From the NCBI RefSeq assembly GCF_046630445.1, contig NC_092337.1:365062001-365126000 (forward strand): 64,000 nt of DNA, in the 5' to 3' direction. A program made the position numbers and the translations under genes. Positions within the stretch are counted from its first letter, which is position 1. Each line of letters opens with the position of its first letter. Below, piece after piece: positions 1 to 11,128 of this stretch. The notes below the pieces were generated by a model. That model was given only the letters and a program-made list of their open reading frames with translations, was not told the origin of the DNA and searched no databases. This DNA comes from Rutidosis leptorrhynchoides. Taxonomy: Eukaryota; Streptophyta; Magnoliopsida; Asterales; Asteraceae.

Positions 1-449
1 TAGGGTTATAATAATAATAATTAATAATTAATCGTAATTAATGCTGAATTAGGGCTTCTGTCGGCGTGTCAGGGTGTCTCCGCGAGTTGCGGTATTTAAT
101 GAATAAAACCCCGCGAGTCGCGGGGTTCAGAAATTCAGATGACAGCTTTAAATTCGACGCGTTTTTTCTTTATTTAATTTTTTATTTTCTGGTTTCTTGT
201 TTTTATATATAAATAAAAGATATTAAAATAAAATTTATATTTTTATAAACTAAAATAAAAATAAAGAAACTTATAAAACTTAAATATTTAACAAAATCTT
301 AAAAATACTTATATTTTTGTTTTTCTTTTTATGTTTTCGAATAATTAAAACGTATTTTTACAAAAGCGAATTTTTAATAGAAGTAAGCTAAAAATCTTTT
401 TTTTTTTTTTTTTTTTTTATATTAGCGTTGCGCTTCCGGCGTTTAAGAG
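1..449 (-). other. Retrotransposon leader with two GC-rich palindromes
   Basis: This AT-rich untranslated leader lies downstream of the primer-binding site and has no open reading frame. Against the AT-rich background stand two 13-bp palindromes with a central odd base: CCGCGAGTTGCGG (80-92, one mismatch) and CCGCGAGTCGCGG (111-123, perfect). Their centres are 31 bp apart. A poly-T run lies at about 399-418. Confidence 0.6.
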
Positions 450-469
450 TGTCCCCGGCAGCGGCGCCA
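450..469 (-). other. Primer-binding site, tRNA-Asp type
   Basis: Read on the minus strand, TGGCGCCGCTGCCGGGGA follows 8 nt after the LTR end. It complements the 3' end of plant tRNA-Asp with one apparent mismatch and is nearly identical to the site at 14077-14094. Confidence 0.8.
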
Positions 470-1256
470 AAAATACTTGATGTCAAAGCAGAGGGGTATA
501 AAATACTATTAATTTTTACAAGGAAAAAAACTATTAAATACGATACAATTTTACACAAGATATTTATTTATTTATAGAATGGATATACTTAAACCTTGCT
601 ACAACACTTATAGGCAGTGTACCTAATCGTACAGTAGTGTAGTTTTTAGTAAGTCCGGTTCGTTCCACAGGGAAATCTTTAAACAAAGCTCAACGCTATA
701 TTAGTTTACTTTTATAAAAATACAAACATATATATAAGTAATATTATTATTATAAAGGGGGGGTTTTACCGTTTAATGACCGGTTTGTCGATTTTAAGAC
801 TTTAGTCGCAGTTAAAACCTAATGTAAAATATAAAATAAATACAAGACTTAAATTAAAGCGTAAAGTAAATGACGATAATGAAATTGCGAATTAATAAAA
901 GTGCGATAAAATAAACTTGCGATAATTAAAGAGTACGATAATTAAAAGTGCAATTAAATAAAATAACAATAAAAAATGCGATAATTAGAAGTCCAATTAA
1001 ATATAAAATAAAGGAAATTAAATATGAAATAAAAGAATTATGCTTATTTAAACTTCCGTAATCATGATGTTTGACGTGTTGATTTTAGTTTTATGCCCAT
1101 GGGTTAATTGTCCTTTGTCCTGGATTATTTAATATGTCCGTCTGGTTTTTGTCCATAACAGTCCATCAGTCATAAATATAAAGTGCGAGTGTCCTCATCA
1201 AATTATTCTTATACCCGAAGTTAAATATTCCAACTAATTGGGGATTCGAATTGTAA

Positions 1257-1345
1257 CAAGGTTTTAATACTTTGTTTAATGAATACACCAGGTTATCGAC
1301 TGCGTGTAAACCAAGGTTTTACTACTTTGTTAACAATTACACCAA
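1257..1345 (-). repeat. Degenerate tandem repeat inside the LTR, two units
   Basis: Two copies of a roughly 60-bp unit share the pattern CAAGGTTTTA-TACTTTGTT followed by AATACACCA or ATTACACCA. Each unit contains the imperfect inverted repeat CAAGG...CTTTG. It recalls the duplicated palindromic module in the Athila LTR (13446-13619), although the sequence differs. Confidence 0.45.
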
Positions 1346-1924
1346 TTACCCTTGAATGTAATTTCACCCTTGTTTTAATTATTCTAGTGGCTATTAATCC
1401 ATTCCCGTGTCCGGTTAAATGAACGATTATTCGTACATATAAATACCCCGCCCATCGTGTCCGATCGAGTGTATATGGTAATTTATAGGGACGCCCAATT
1501 ATAAATCTTTATATTAACATTAACAAACTTTCATTTAGTTAAACAAATATAAAGCCCATTAATAGCCCATAGTCTAATTTCCACAAGTGTCGTTCTTTTG
1601 TCCAAACCCCAATTATGGTACAAAGCCCAATTACCCAATTTTAGTAATTAGCCCAACATCATGATTACTTCGTTTTAAATAAGCATAATAATAACTTAGC
1701 TACGAGAAATTAATATAAAAAGGTTGAACATAACTTACAATGATTAAAAATAGCGTAGCGTTACACGGACAGAATTTCGACTTGCACCCTTACAACATTC
1801 GCTATCATACCCTTATTATTAGAATTATAATTAAAATTAAAATATAAATTATAAATATATATATATGTTTTTCGTATGATAAGAAGAAGAAAAAGATTGA
1901 TTTTTTGCGTTCAGAATTCGGTTG

Positions 1925-1933
1925 GCTTTATAG
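1925..1933 (-). promoter_or_regulatory. TATA box of the LTR promoter
   Basis: The minus strand reads CTATAAAGC in GC-richer surroundings, about 30 bp downstream of the nearest palindrome. A transcription start would be expected near 1895-1905, inside the LTR, which is the usual layout. Confidence 0.5.
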
Positions 1934-1954
1934 GCATTTTTTCATTTTGGGGCT

Positions 1955-1999
1955 CCGCGACTCGCGGCCATTTTGGCCTTCAAACTCCGCGAGTCGCGG
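1955..1999 (-). promoter_or_regulatory. Pair of 13-bp palindromes upstream of the TATA box
   Basis: CCGCGACTCGCGG (1955-1967) and CCGCGAGTCGCGG (1987-1999) are perfect palindromes apart from the central base. Their centres are 32 bp apart, about three helical turns. They lie immediately upstream, on the minus strand, of the putative LTR TATA box. The same 13-mer occurs twice more in the leader (80-123). Confidence 0.6.
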
Positions 2000-2559
2000 A
2001 GTTTGAAATTCCAGCTCACATCTTGGAGTCTTTCTCTGCCGACGGTTTTTATTTATAAATATAATATATATATAATTAATATAATTAATTATATATTATA
2101 TTATATTTATATGCATAGTTAACTTGTAATTTTTAGTCCGTTGCGTCGAGCGTTAAGAGTTGACTTTGGTCCCGGTTCCGGATTTTCGAACGTCCTTGCG
2201 TACAATTTTATATTTTGTACTTTGCGTTTTGAATCTTGTACTCTTGTAATTTCGAGACGTTTCTTATCAATAATTGGAACCTTTTTTATTGTCTTTTGTA
2301 CTTGTGAGCTTTTTGGTCGTTTGCGTCTTCAATTCGTCGAATCTGTCTTTTGTCTTCACCTTTTATTATTTAAACGAATATCACTTGTAAATAGAACAAT
2401 TGCAACTAAAAGCTTGTCTTTCTTGAGGAATAATGTTATGAAATATATGTTCGTTTTTAGCATTATCAACAAGCATTCGCCACGAGGGTGAATAGTCCTA
2501 ACGAACATTTTTGAAAATCGATAAATCTTCCGCGGCGCGAATTTCTTGAGAAACTTGTT

Positions 2560-3487
2560 CTATCTAACGTTTTCAAGTCCTAACAAACTTTTTCAAATAT
2601 ACCTTAAAGAAATGTACCTCGTTTTGGATCGAGATTCTCATTTCACTTCTAGATTTCGGAGTGCCTTACAAAAAGCCTCGGGACCACGCTTAAACATGAG
2701 TACAACACATCAACCACAACCCGACGGACCGAGCAAACATATGATTCAAACTTTGGAAACCATAATACGAGTTCGTGTTATCGACTTCAAATTTACTTTA
2801 GAAAAGTTTTTACCTTTAACTAAATTCTCTTACGACAAGGGTTATCATTCAAGTCTTAACGTCACACCTTTTGAAAACTTATGTGACCGGAAACGTCATT
2901 CTCCTTTTGTAGAACCAAGTAAATGATAATCAAGTCATCGGGCCCGAACTCATTCATGAAGTAACCTTTAAGATCGTTTCAATCCGAGAAAGGCTCGAGA
3001 CGGCCCGTAGTCGCCAAAGGAGCTATGCCAATGTTAGATGTAAACCTTTTGAATTCCATGTGGGAAACTGCGTAACGTTAAAAGTCGCACCTTGAAAAGG
3101 TGTAGTCCGTTTCAGAAACATAGAAAGCTAAATCTGCGATATTTTTAATCCTTTTGAAATCTTGGGGCGTGTTGTGCCCGTTGCTTACCGCTTCGAACTT
3201 CCGACTCAAACAAATTCCGTTCATCCTACATTCTGTGTATCAAACTTAAAGGCGTGTCTTGCGAGACAAGAACTTGTTATCCTCTTCGATGAACTTACTA
3301 TCAACGATAAACCTCACTTCCAAGGAGGTAACGTTGGTGAAACTATAAATCGTGGAACCAAACTTTAAACGAACGTAAAATCGCGACTGTCGAAGTTCGT
3401 TGAAATACCCGAGGGAGTACCTTCACTTATTAGTAGAACCGACAACGCAAGATCTCGAGAAAGAAACAACGACTACTACTTCCAACT
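2560..3487 (+). pseudogene. Decayed integrase and C-terminal segment of chromovirus pol
   Basis: The frame 2546-2926 aligns with the catalytic end of the integrase of element C (54090-53780): the aspartate-containing DRD motif is still recognisable, as are the region equivalent to YHPQTDGQ and the segment up to the [11 protein letters not shown] end. The position of the catalytic glutamate reads lysine. Further on, the frame starting at 3162 aligns with the [13 protein letters not shown] region that precedes the chromodomain. Frameshifts and stops separate the pieces, and no complete chromodomain remains. It cannot encode a working enzyme. Confidence 0.8.
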
Positions 3488-3524
3488 AAATTTCGGGACG
3501 AAATTTCTTTTAAGGTGTAGGTAA
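3488..3524 (+). promoter_or_regulatory. Inverted repeat and polypurine tract before the 3' LTR
   Basis: AAATTTCGGGACGAAATTT (3488-3506) is a perfect 8-bp stem with a 3-nt loop. It is followed by the purine-rich AAGGTGTAGGTAA directly before the LTR. The same 19-mer occurs at 30057-30075, 37778-37796 and, on the minus strand, 53128-53146. Confidence 0.75.
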
Positions 3525-6004
3525 TGTAACATCCCGCATTTTTCCATTAAATTTATTTTTAACACCATCTTTTTTTTTTAAATAATACCTTTCGTTATTT
3601 AAAATCGTATTTTCCGTTGACTAACGTTCTTAATATTCCCGTTATTTAATTATAACATCACTCGTTTACTCGAGCGTTTTTAAAATATTCGTTTGGTTAA
3701 TTCCCGCACCCGCTTTCAAACTTGAGGGACCAAAGTTGCAAAGGGGCCAAACTAGTTGACTAGGTCAACTAGTCAAACCCCACTCTCCACCATTCATTCA
3801 CTCCATCCTCCACCTCCCCATTTTCTCTCTACTTCCATTTTATGAACTCAAACACCCAACTCACAAAATCATCATCTAAATTCGAATCAAGAAGCAAACA
3901 TCAAAACAAATTACATTTTCGTGATCCTCTCTTCATCCTCTACATTTTGGTACCAATTTCATCAAGTTTGGGTAACATTTCTAAAACTCTAGATTTTCTC
4001 TAAATTCGTGTTTTTATACTTGAAATGGTGTTAGTTAGTGTCTATGGCTCGTGTGTAACATGAATATATATTTTGTTTGCTCGATTTGTTGTTTTGAGTA
4101 ACTAGTTTGAACATTTGAAATGGGTTTGCTTAATCTTGCATTTTGGAAGATTAAATGTTGTTTGATTGTTAAAGTTCATGTTTTAATTGTGTTACTAGTA
4201 TCACTAGCTTCGTTTTGATGCGTAGGTTGATTAAGAAAACTTCAAACACATGATTATTGATTTTTGTGAATTTTGGTTAGGGTTTGATAGACTTTGAAAT
4301 GAACTTTTGATGCGTTGAATGCTTGTTAATGTTGTTAGTAAGTGTTTAGATGCAATGTATGCTTAATTACCTTCGAAACGGCATATCGTATGTGTAAATT
4401 GGATTCCCGAATCATAAAATACGTTTTACGAAATTGAAACTTTGAAAATAAACCTTTCTTGATCAATTGACGAGTTTTCGGTTATTGTAATTGATGTTTT
4501 TGCTTGGTGAAAGGTAGTTAATTGAATTCCTTGTCAAAAGACCTTTCCAATGATATAAGATGCATATTCTAAGTGTTTACGGTTTGCGTTTTGTGCTAAA
4601 TTAAATTTTGGATCAAGACTTGAACTTTTGAAACTGACCAGGTACCAGGCCACGCCTAATGTCGCGGCGCGACACCTCTGGCCGCGGCGCGGCAATAGCC
4701 GTGTTTGGGTTCTGACCTACTTTGTCAAATTTCGAAAAATGTTTGCGATGCTACGCACCTCCGATTCACATGTAACTTGTTCTAACATGCTTATATATGA
4801 ATAAAAATCTCAGAAAAATAGTTCGGGACCCGACCCGACCCCGTTGACTTTTTCGTTGACTTTGACGAAGTTTGACTTTTAGTCAAACTTAACAAAACAC
4901 TTATACAATCGTTCTAATCTTATTTTATACTTGATTCTTGCATGAAACTTGACAACGTGATTCACATGCTATATAATCAAGTCGTAATGAGCCATAGGAC
5001 TAATTGAACACATTTCGCCCGACCTTGTGTCGTAACCGGTTAATTAATACAACTTACTTGTTTAGGTCAAGGCTAAGCAACTATCATGCACACGTTTACT
5101 TTGTGAAGTACTTTTATACTCGTGCACTCGAGGTGAGATCATAGTCCCATCTTTCAAACAACTTTTATGCTTTAAACTATGGGATGAGAAACATATACGT
5201 ATCATACTTTTATACATTGAACACAAGTACGAAAACGAACATTCCACGTACGGGTTTGAACAAAAAGCCTCAATTCAATTATCATTAGTTACACTTGCAG
5301 GGTGTAAATGTGAACTTATATTATGTGATCACATGGGCTTGACGAGCCTCATTCGGACGGTTCGCTACCGTTAGCGGATGAAATATATTTTCGGGTCTAG
5401 TGTATGTTCTAACACTACGCAAAGGGTGCAAAACAGTTAAGTTTGATAATTGGGTGCCCGGGATACAAACAACAACTTTGGAATGCAAATGATTTTGATA
5501 ATCATATTATACTAAATCTTGTGGTTCAAATACAACGATTACTAAAACACCTATGATTTCACCAACGTTTTTCGTTGACAGTTTTCTATATGTTTCTCAG
5601 GTTCATACTTGGGTATTTGATACATGCTTCCGCGTATACTCATACTTGCTTGGAGTCAAGCATGTATGCATACACTCTGATTTCTTGCTTGGGGTCAAGC
5701 ATACATACATACATACGCTAGTGATAGCACCTTTGGATTCAAACATATTGTTTACATACGTACGCTATTTATAGCAACCGCGATTTTAAACTAATTATGT
5801 CGCAAGTTATTTCACTTATACTTTATACTCTTGTAAACTTAAACTTGTCGTCGAACGGTTTTGTAAACTAAACTTTGCAAGCATGATACGTTTCAAAAGA
5901 ATGCGACATAATTTTGGTCAAACGAGTCTCATATAGGGACTACGACCACGTAACGGGACCTAAGTAGTCGGCGCCGTCAATGAAGATTTGGTCGGGTCGC
6001 TACA
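3525..6004 (+). repeat. 3' LTR of chromovirus A
   Basis: About 2480 bp, starting TGTAACATCCCGC and ending GGGTCGCTACA. Both ends match the LTRs of element C, but the body has diverged strongly. At the place where C carries the GACGCCGTC array, A carries two different 13-bp palindromes (4661-4693). A TATA-like ATATATGAATAAA lies about 100 bp further on. Short open frames here (5062-5247 minus, 5553-5774 plus) are not convincing genes. Confidence 0.75.
4661..4693 (+). promoter_or_regulatory. Two 13-bp GC palindromes 20 bp apart
   Basis: GTCGCGGCGCGAC (4661-4673) and GCCGCGGCGCGGC (4681-4693) are palindromes around a central G, with centres exactly 20 bp apart. The position in the LTR is equivalent to the GACGCCGTC array of element C. 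Confidence 0.7.
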
Positions 6005-6165
6005 AAATAGACAAGAGTTAGATTCATAAAAAAAAATACTTATTAATACAAGCAATTTTTACATATATCATAAAGCATAAGCACACTATATTACATATAT
6101 TACACCACACGAATACAACTATCTTATTCCGACTCGCTCGTTTCTTCTTCTTCTTCGGTTTTGGT

Positions 6166-6726
6166 TTATTTTGCCAAGTTTCTAGGGATATATGATGTTC
6201 CCCTAATACGAGTTGTCGTTTTCCACAACGGTTTAGAAAAACCTGGTGGTTTAGAGGTTCCCGGGTCATTGTTACAACTTAAGGGCTTCGGGGGTTGACG
6301 ATACATATAAAGTTCATCGGGGTTGGAATTAGATTTCTCTATTTTTATGCCCTTTCCCTTATTATTTTCTTTTGCCTTTTTAAATTCAGTTGGGGTAATT
6401 TCTATAACATCATCGGAATTCTCGTCGGAATCCGATTCATCGGAGAATTGGTAATCCTCCCAATATTTTGCTTCCTTGGCGGAAACACCATTGACCATAA
6501 TTAACCTTGGTCGGTTGGTTGAGGATTTTCTTTTACTTAACCGTTTTATTATTTCCCCCACCGGTTCTATTTCCTCCTCCGGTTCCTCCTCTTCCGGTTC
6601 TGATTCTTCTTCCGGTTCTGATTCTTCTTCCGGTTCCTCTTCGGGAACATGTGAATCAGTCCAATATATATTCGACTCTTCGTTATTATTAGGTGAGTCA
6701 ATGGGACTTGTGCTAGAGGTAGACAT
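6166..6726 (-). CDS. Acidic gag-like N-terminal protein of element M
   Basis: A 186-residue open frame starts with ATG about 200 bp after the primer-binding site, where a retrotransposon gag normally begins. The N-terminal third is serine/asparagine-rich. Residues about 28-53 are a glutamate-rich low-complexity run of repeated EEESEPE-type units. A basic patch (KRLSKRKSS) follows, then a second acidic segment (SDESDSDENSDD) and a proline- and lysine-rich end. There is no zinc knuckle and no recognisable capsid fold. The frame closes at 6166, shortly before the truncation. I do not recognise a function; position alone makes it gag-like. Open frames on the opposite strand here are shadows of the low-complexity run. 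Confidence 0.5.
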   Translation of the reverse strand: MSTSSTSPIDSPNNNEESNIYWTDSHVPEEEPEEESEPEEESEPEEEEPEEEIEPVGEIIKRLSKRKSSTNRPRLIMVNGVSAKEAKYWEDYQFSDESDSDENSDDVIEITPTEFKKAKENNKGKGIKIEKSNSNPDELYMYRQPPKPLSCNNDPGTSKPPGFSKPLWKTTTRIRGTSYIPRNLAK

Positions 6727-6921
6727 CTATCACACAATATCAAACATGTTAAGAGATTAATATATCACATAATATTCACATGTTAAAAATATATAGTTTC
6801 CAACAAAAATGTTAAGCAATCATTTTTAAAGAAAACACGGTCGAAGTCCAGACTCACTAATGCATCCTAACAAACTCGATAAGACACACTAATGCAAATT
6901 TTCTGGTTCTCTAAGACCAAC

Positions 6922-6933
6922 GCTCAGATACCA
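6922..6933 (-). other. Primer-binding site, initiator tRNA-Met type
   Basis: The minus strand reads TGGTATCTGAGC two bases after the LTR end. This is one mismatch from the TGGTATCAGAGC found in elements B and C. Confidence 0.75.
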
Positions 6934-6935
6934 AC

Positions 6936-9900
6936 TGAAATGTCCCATTCTTATTGATTAAAAACGTTCCATATTAATTGATTTCGTTGCGAGGTTTTGA
7001 CCTCTATATGAGACGTTTTTCAAAGACTGCATTCATTTTTAAAACAAACCATAACCTTTATTTCATAAATAAAGGTTTAAAAAGCTTTACGTAGATTATC
7101 AAATAATGACAATCTAAAATATCCTGTTTACACACGACCATTACATAATGGTTTACAATACAAATATATTACATCGAAATCAGTTTCTTGAATGCAGTTT
7201 TTACACAATATCATACAAACATGGACTCCAAATCTTGTCCTTATTTTAGTATGCAACAGCGGAAGCTCTTAGTATTCACCTGAGAATAAACATGCTTTAA
7301 ACGTCAACAAAAATGTTGGTGAGTTATAGGTTTAACCTATATATATATCAAATCGTAACAATAGACCACAAGATTTCATATTTCAATACACATCCCATAC
7401 ATAGAGATAAAAATTATTCATATGGTGAACACCTGGTAACCGACATTAACAAGATGCATATATAAGAATATCCCCATCATTCAGGGACACCCTTCGGATA
7501 TGATATAAATTTCGAAGTACTAAAGCATCCGGTACTTTGGATGGAGTTTGTTAGGCACAATAGATCTATCTTTAGAGTTCGCGTCAACTAGGGTGTCTGT
7601 TCCCTAATTCTTAGATTACCAGACTTAATAAAAAGGGCATATTCGATTAGATAATCCAACCATAGAATGTAGTTTCGATTACTTGTGTCTATTTCGTAAA
7701 GCATTTATAAAAACAGCGCATGTATTCTCAGTCCCAAAAATATATATTGCAAAAGCATTTAAAAAGGGATTAATGAAACTCACGCATATAATTATTGTAA
7801 AACAGTTAATAAAGCATTTGCATGTATTCTCAGTCCCAAAAATGTAAAGAGTAAAAGGGAATCAAATGAAACTCACATATAGAGTGTCTATGGTTGTTCC
7901 GAAATATATATAGATGTGTCGACATGATAGGTCAAAACATTGTATACGTGTCTATGGTATCTCAAGATTACATAATATACAATACAAGTTGATTAAGTTA
8001 TGGTTGGAATAGATTTGTTACCAATTTTCACGTAGCTAAAATGAGAAAAATTATCCAATCTTGTTTTACCCATAACTTCTTCATTTTAAATCCGTTTTGA
8101 GTGAATCAAATTGCTATGGTTTCATATTGAACTCTATTTTATGAATCTAAACAGAAAAAGTATAGGTTTATAGTCGGAAAAATAAGTTACAAGTCGTTTT
8201 TGTAAAGGTAGTCATTTCAGTCGAAAGAACGACGTCTAGATGACAATTTTAGAAAACATACTTCCACTTTGAGTTTAACCATAATTTTTGGATATAGTTT
8301 CATGTTCATAATAAAAATCATTTTCCCATAATAACAACTTTTAAATCAAAGTTTATCATAGTTTTTAATTAACTAACCCAAAACTGCCCGCGGTGTTACT
8401 ACGACGGCGTAAATCCGGTTTTACGGTGTTTTTCGTGTTTTCAGGTTTTAAATCATTAAGTTAGCATATCATATAGATATAGAACATGTGTTTAGTTGAT
8501 TTTAAAAGTCAAGTTAGAAGGATTAACTTTTATTTGCGAACAAATTTAGAATTAACTAAACTATGTTCTAGTGATTACAAGTTTAAACCTTCGAATAAGA
8601 TAGCTTTATATGTATGAATCGAATGATGTTATGAACATCATTACTACCTAAAGTTCCTTGGATAAACCTACTGGAAATGAGAAAAATAGATTTAGCTTCA
8701 AAGGATCCTTGGATGGCTTGAAAGTTCTTGAAGCAGAATCATGACACGAAACAATTTCAAGTAAGATTTCCACTCGAAATAAGATTGTTATAGTTATAGA
8801 AATTGAATTAAAGTTTGAATATGATTATTACCTTGTATTAGAAAGATAACCTACTGTAAGTAACAAGGGTTTCTTGATCTTGGATGATTACTTGGAATGG
8901 ATTTAGAAAACTAGGAAGTAACTTGCAATCTTGAAAGTGTTCTTGATTTTATGAAACTAGAACTTTTGGAATTTATGAAGAACACTTAGAACTTGAAGAC
9001 AGAACTTGAGAGAGATCAATTAGATGAAGAAAATTGAAGAATGAAAGTGTTTGTAGGTGTTTTTGGTCATTGGTGCATGGATTAGATATAAAGGATATGT
9101 AATTTTATTTTCATGTAAATAAGTCATGAATGATTACTCATATTTTTGTAATTTTATGAGATATTTCATGCTAGTTGCCAAATGATGGTTCCCACATGTG
9201 TTAGGTGACTCACATGGGCTGCTAAGAGCTGATCATTGGAGTGTATATACCAATAGTACATACATCTAAAAGCTGTGTATTGTACGAGTACGAATACGGG
9301 TGCATACGAGTAGAATTTTTGATGAAACTGAACGAGGATGTAATTGTAAGCATTTTTGTTAAGTACAAGTATTTTGATAAGTGTCTTGGAGTCTTTCAAA
9401 AGTGTATGAATACATATTAAAACACTACATGTATATACATTTTAACTGAGTCGTTAAGTCATCGTTAGTCGTTACATGTAAATGTTGTTTTGAAACCTTT
9501 AGGTTAACGATCTTGTTGAGTGTTGTTAACCCATTGTTTATTATAACAAATGAGATGTTAAATTGTTATATTATCATGATATTATGATATATAATATATC
9601 TTAGTATGATATATATACAGTTAAATGTCGTTACAACGATAATCGTTACATATATGTCTCGTTTCGAAATCATTAAGTTAGTAGTCTTATTTTTACATAT
9701 GTATTTTATTGTTAATACACTTAATAATATATTTACTTATCATTTAACATAATTAACCAAGTGTATCAATATCTTAATATGATTCATATGTACCTAGTAA
9801 GACGTTGTTATAACGATAATCGTTATATATATCGTTTTCGAGTTTCTTAAATTAATAGTCTCATTTTTATGTATATAACTCATTGTTAAAATACCTAATG

Positions 9901-10149
9901 AGATACATACTTATAATAAAATCATGTTAACTATATATATAACCATATATATGTCATCGTATAGTTTTTACAAGTTTTAACGTTCGTGAATCACCGGTCA
10001 ACTTGGGTGGTCAATTGTCTATATGAAACCTATTTCAATTAATCAAGTCTTAACAAGTTTGATTGCTTAACATGTTGGAAACACTTAATCATGTAAATAA
10101 CAATTTCATTTAATATATATATAAACATGGAAAAGTTCGGGTCACTACA
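6936..10149 (-). repeat. 5' LTR of element M
   Basis: On the minus strand it runs from TGTAGTGACCCG (10149) to GGGACATTTCA (6936), about 3214 bp, with TG...CA ends. It is AT-rich without genes; the open frame at 9166-9399 (minus) is not convincing. On the right it abuts sequence identical to the interior of the B LTRs (compare 31316 and 39069), which fixes its outer end. Confidence 0.7.
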
Positions 10150-10709
10150 ACCGTCACCTTAAAACACCTGTCATCTCCGGCAATACACCACCACCGGCTG
10201 CCATGAACCACCATGAAACCTCCATCATAGTGCACCATCCATCTTGTTGTTACTTGATTTCTGCTTGGCAGCCCTCGTGAACTGTTGCAGCTGCTATTTT
10301 ATGTTTCTATTCTCTTTCTCGTTGAACAACACCATATACAACCACCACCTTCGTATTCATTATGCTGCTACTACTCCTATGCTATTGCTACTCCATTTTA
10401 AAACTCGATAAAGTGATACAGTGACGATTACAATAAAGAAGAAGATGAACAATGTGAGAGAGATGATGACCGTGATGTTTTCCTGTTTCTGGTCCCCTTT
10501 ATAACTCAACTACTAAAATTCATTTGACTTTACTAAACTTAAATCAAATAATAAGTTAGGATATTTAGTGGGCTTAGAAAATTCAGACGTTGGGCCGTGA
10601 TTGTTTACGTTATTGGGCCAAATTCGAATTATGTAGTTGCTGTGAAACGACGATGCGATGATGCATGATTGACGAGGTGATGCCATGGAATGGTTATGAA
10701 TCAAGATGA

Positions 10710-11000
10710 TGGTTATGATTAGGAATCGATGATGATGTATGATGATAGATGACGATGATGATATACGTGTATAACGAAGAAGATGATATTAAGTATAGAT
10801 GATGAGAGGAGTGATGATGATAATGATGGCGAATGATGATGACAAGGATGATGGTATGATGATGATCTTGGGTTTATATGATGAAGAGGATAACGAATGA
10901 TGATGATATGGCTATGGTGACACGATTATAATGATGATGATGATGGTATCGATGATGATGATGATACATGTTGATGATGAGGAAGGTGTTGATTATGATG
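10710..11000 (+). repeat. Degenerate GAT/ATG-rich low-complexity stretch
   Basis: About 290 bp dominated by GATGAT units with interruptions. It is present in all three B LTR copies (also about 31860-32165 and 39600-39925). It is not coding. Confidence 0.75.
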
Positions 11001-11038
11001 AATGATGATAATGATAATGCATGGTATAAAAAAATAAA

Positions 11039-11039
11039 G

Positions 11040-11127
<88 letters not shown>
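11039..11127 (+). repeat. (TTA)n microsatellite in first B LTR
   Basis: About 29 uninterrupted TTA units. The homologous sites are 32202-32283 (about 27 units, one interruption) and 39957-40002 (about 15 units). The resulting poly-isoleucine reading frame is not a gene. Confidence 0.9.

Positions 11128-11128
<1 letters not shown>

Larger units (their letters stand above)
1..2468 (-). mobile_element. Tat/Athila-type LTR retrotransposon, 5' end only
   Basis: The visible part, read on the minus strand, is a 5' LTR (2468 down to 478), a primer-binding site (469-450) and a leader running off the left edge of the window. No gag or pol is visible, so the lineage is inferred from the tRNA-Asp-type primer site and the TGAT...ATCA LTR ends, which match the Athila element in this window and Tat elements generally. 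It interrupts the degenerate chromovirus that resumes at 2469. The 5 bp after it (acaag, 2469-2473) should be its target duplication, but the other copy lies outside the window. Confidence 0.7.
478..2468 (-). repeat. 5' LTR of the Tat/Athila-type element
   Basis: On the minus strand it begins TGATAATGC (ending at 2468) and finishes GACATCA (478), just before the primer-binding site, giving about 1991 bp. A TATA box lies at 1925-1933 with two 13-bp palindromes upstream of it. Open frames inside it (for example 1876-2058 and 2141-2491 on the plus strand) have no recognisable protein features and are taken as chance. The outer end rests on the TG...CA rule and on the start of chromovirus-like sequence beyond it. 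Confidence 0.7.
2469..6004 (+). mobile_element. Chromovirus A (Tekay-type), degenerate 3' part
   Basis: This is the 3' end of an old Ty3/gypsy chromovirus: a decayed integrase and C-terminal segment (about 2560-3487), a hairpin and polypurine tract (3488-3524) and a 3' LTR (3525-6004). It belongs to the same group as complete element C at 50745-60405, with the same LTR termini (TGTAACATCCCG...GTCGCTACA), the same 19-bp palindrome before the LTR, and alignable protein. Its left half is separated by the element ending at 2468. It appears inserted in M; aaata (6005-6009) would be its target duplication. Confidence 0.75.
6005..10149 (-). mobile_element. Element M, large non-autonomous LTR retrotransposon, 5' part
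   Basis: Read on the minus strand it has a 3.2-kb LTR (10149 to 6936), an initiator-Met-type primer site (6933-6922), a leader similar to that of element B, and an acidic reading frame (6726-6166). It is then cut at 6005 by chromovirus A. No enzyme domain is visible, so it is probably non-autonomous, although the missing part could change that. It interrupts the first LTR of element B; accgt (10150-10154) would be its target duplication. Confidence 0.65.

Noticed and set aside
6476..6760. Serine/glycine-rich plus-strand ORF
   Set aside because: It is the reverse-strand shadow of the glutamate-rich run in the minus-strand gag-like ORF.
8390..8440. GC-rich stretch with ACGACGGCGT in the M LTR as another array
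   Set aside because: It is not a clean palindrome and has no regular partner, so the resemblance is too weak.
11039..11127. Long poly-isoleucine open frame (also at 32202 and 39957)
   Set aside because: It is a translation of a (TTA)n microsatellite; there is no protein-like sequence around it.
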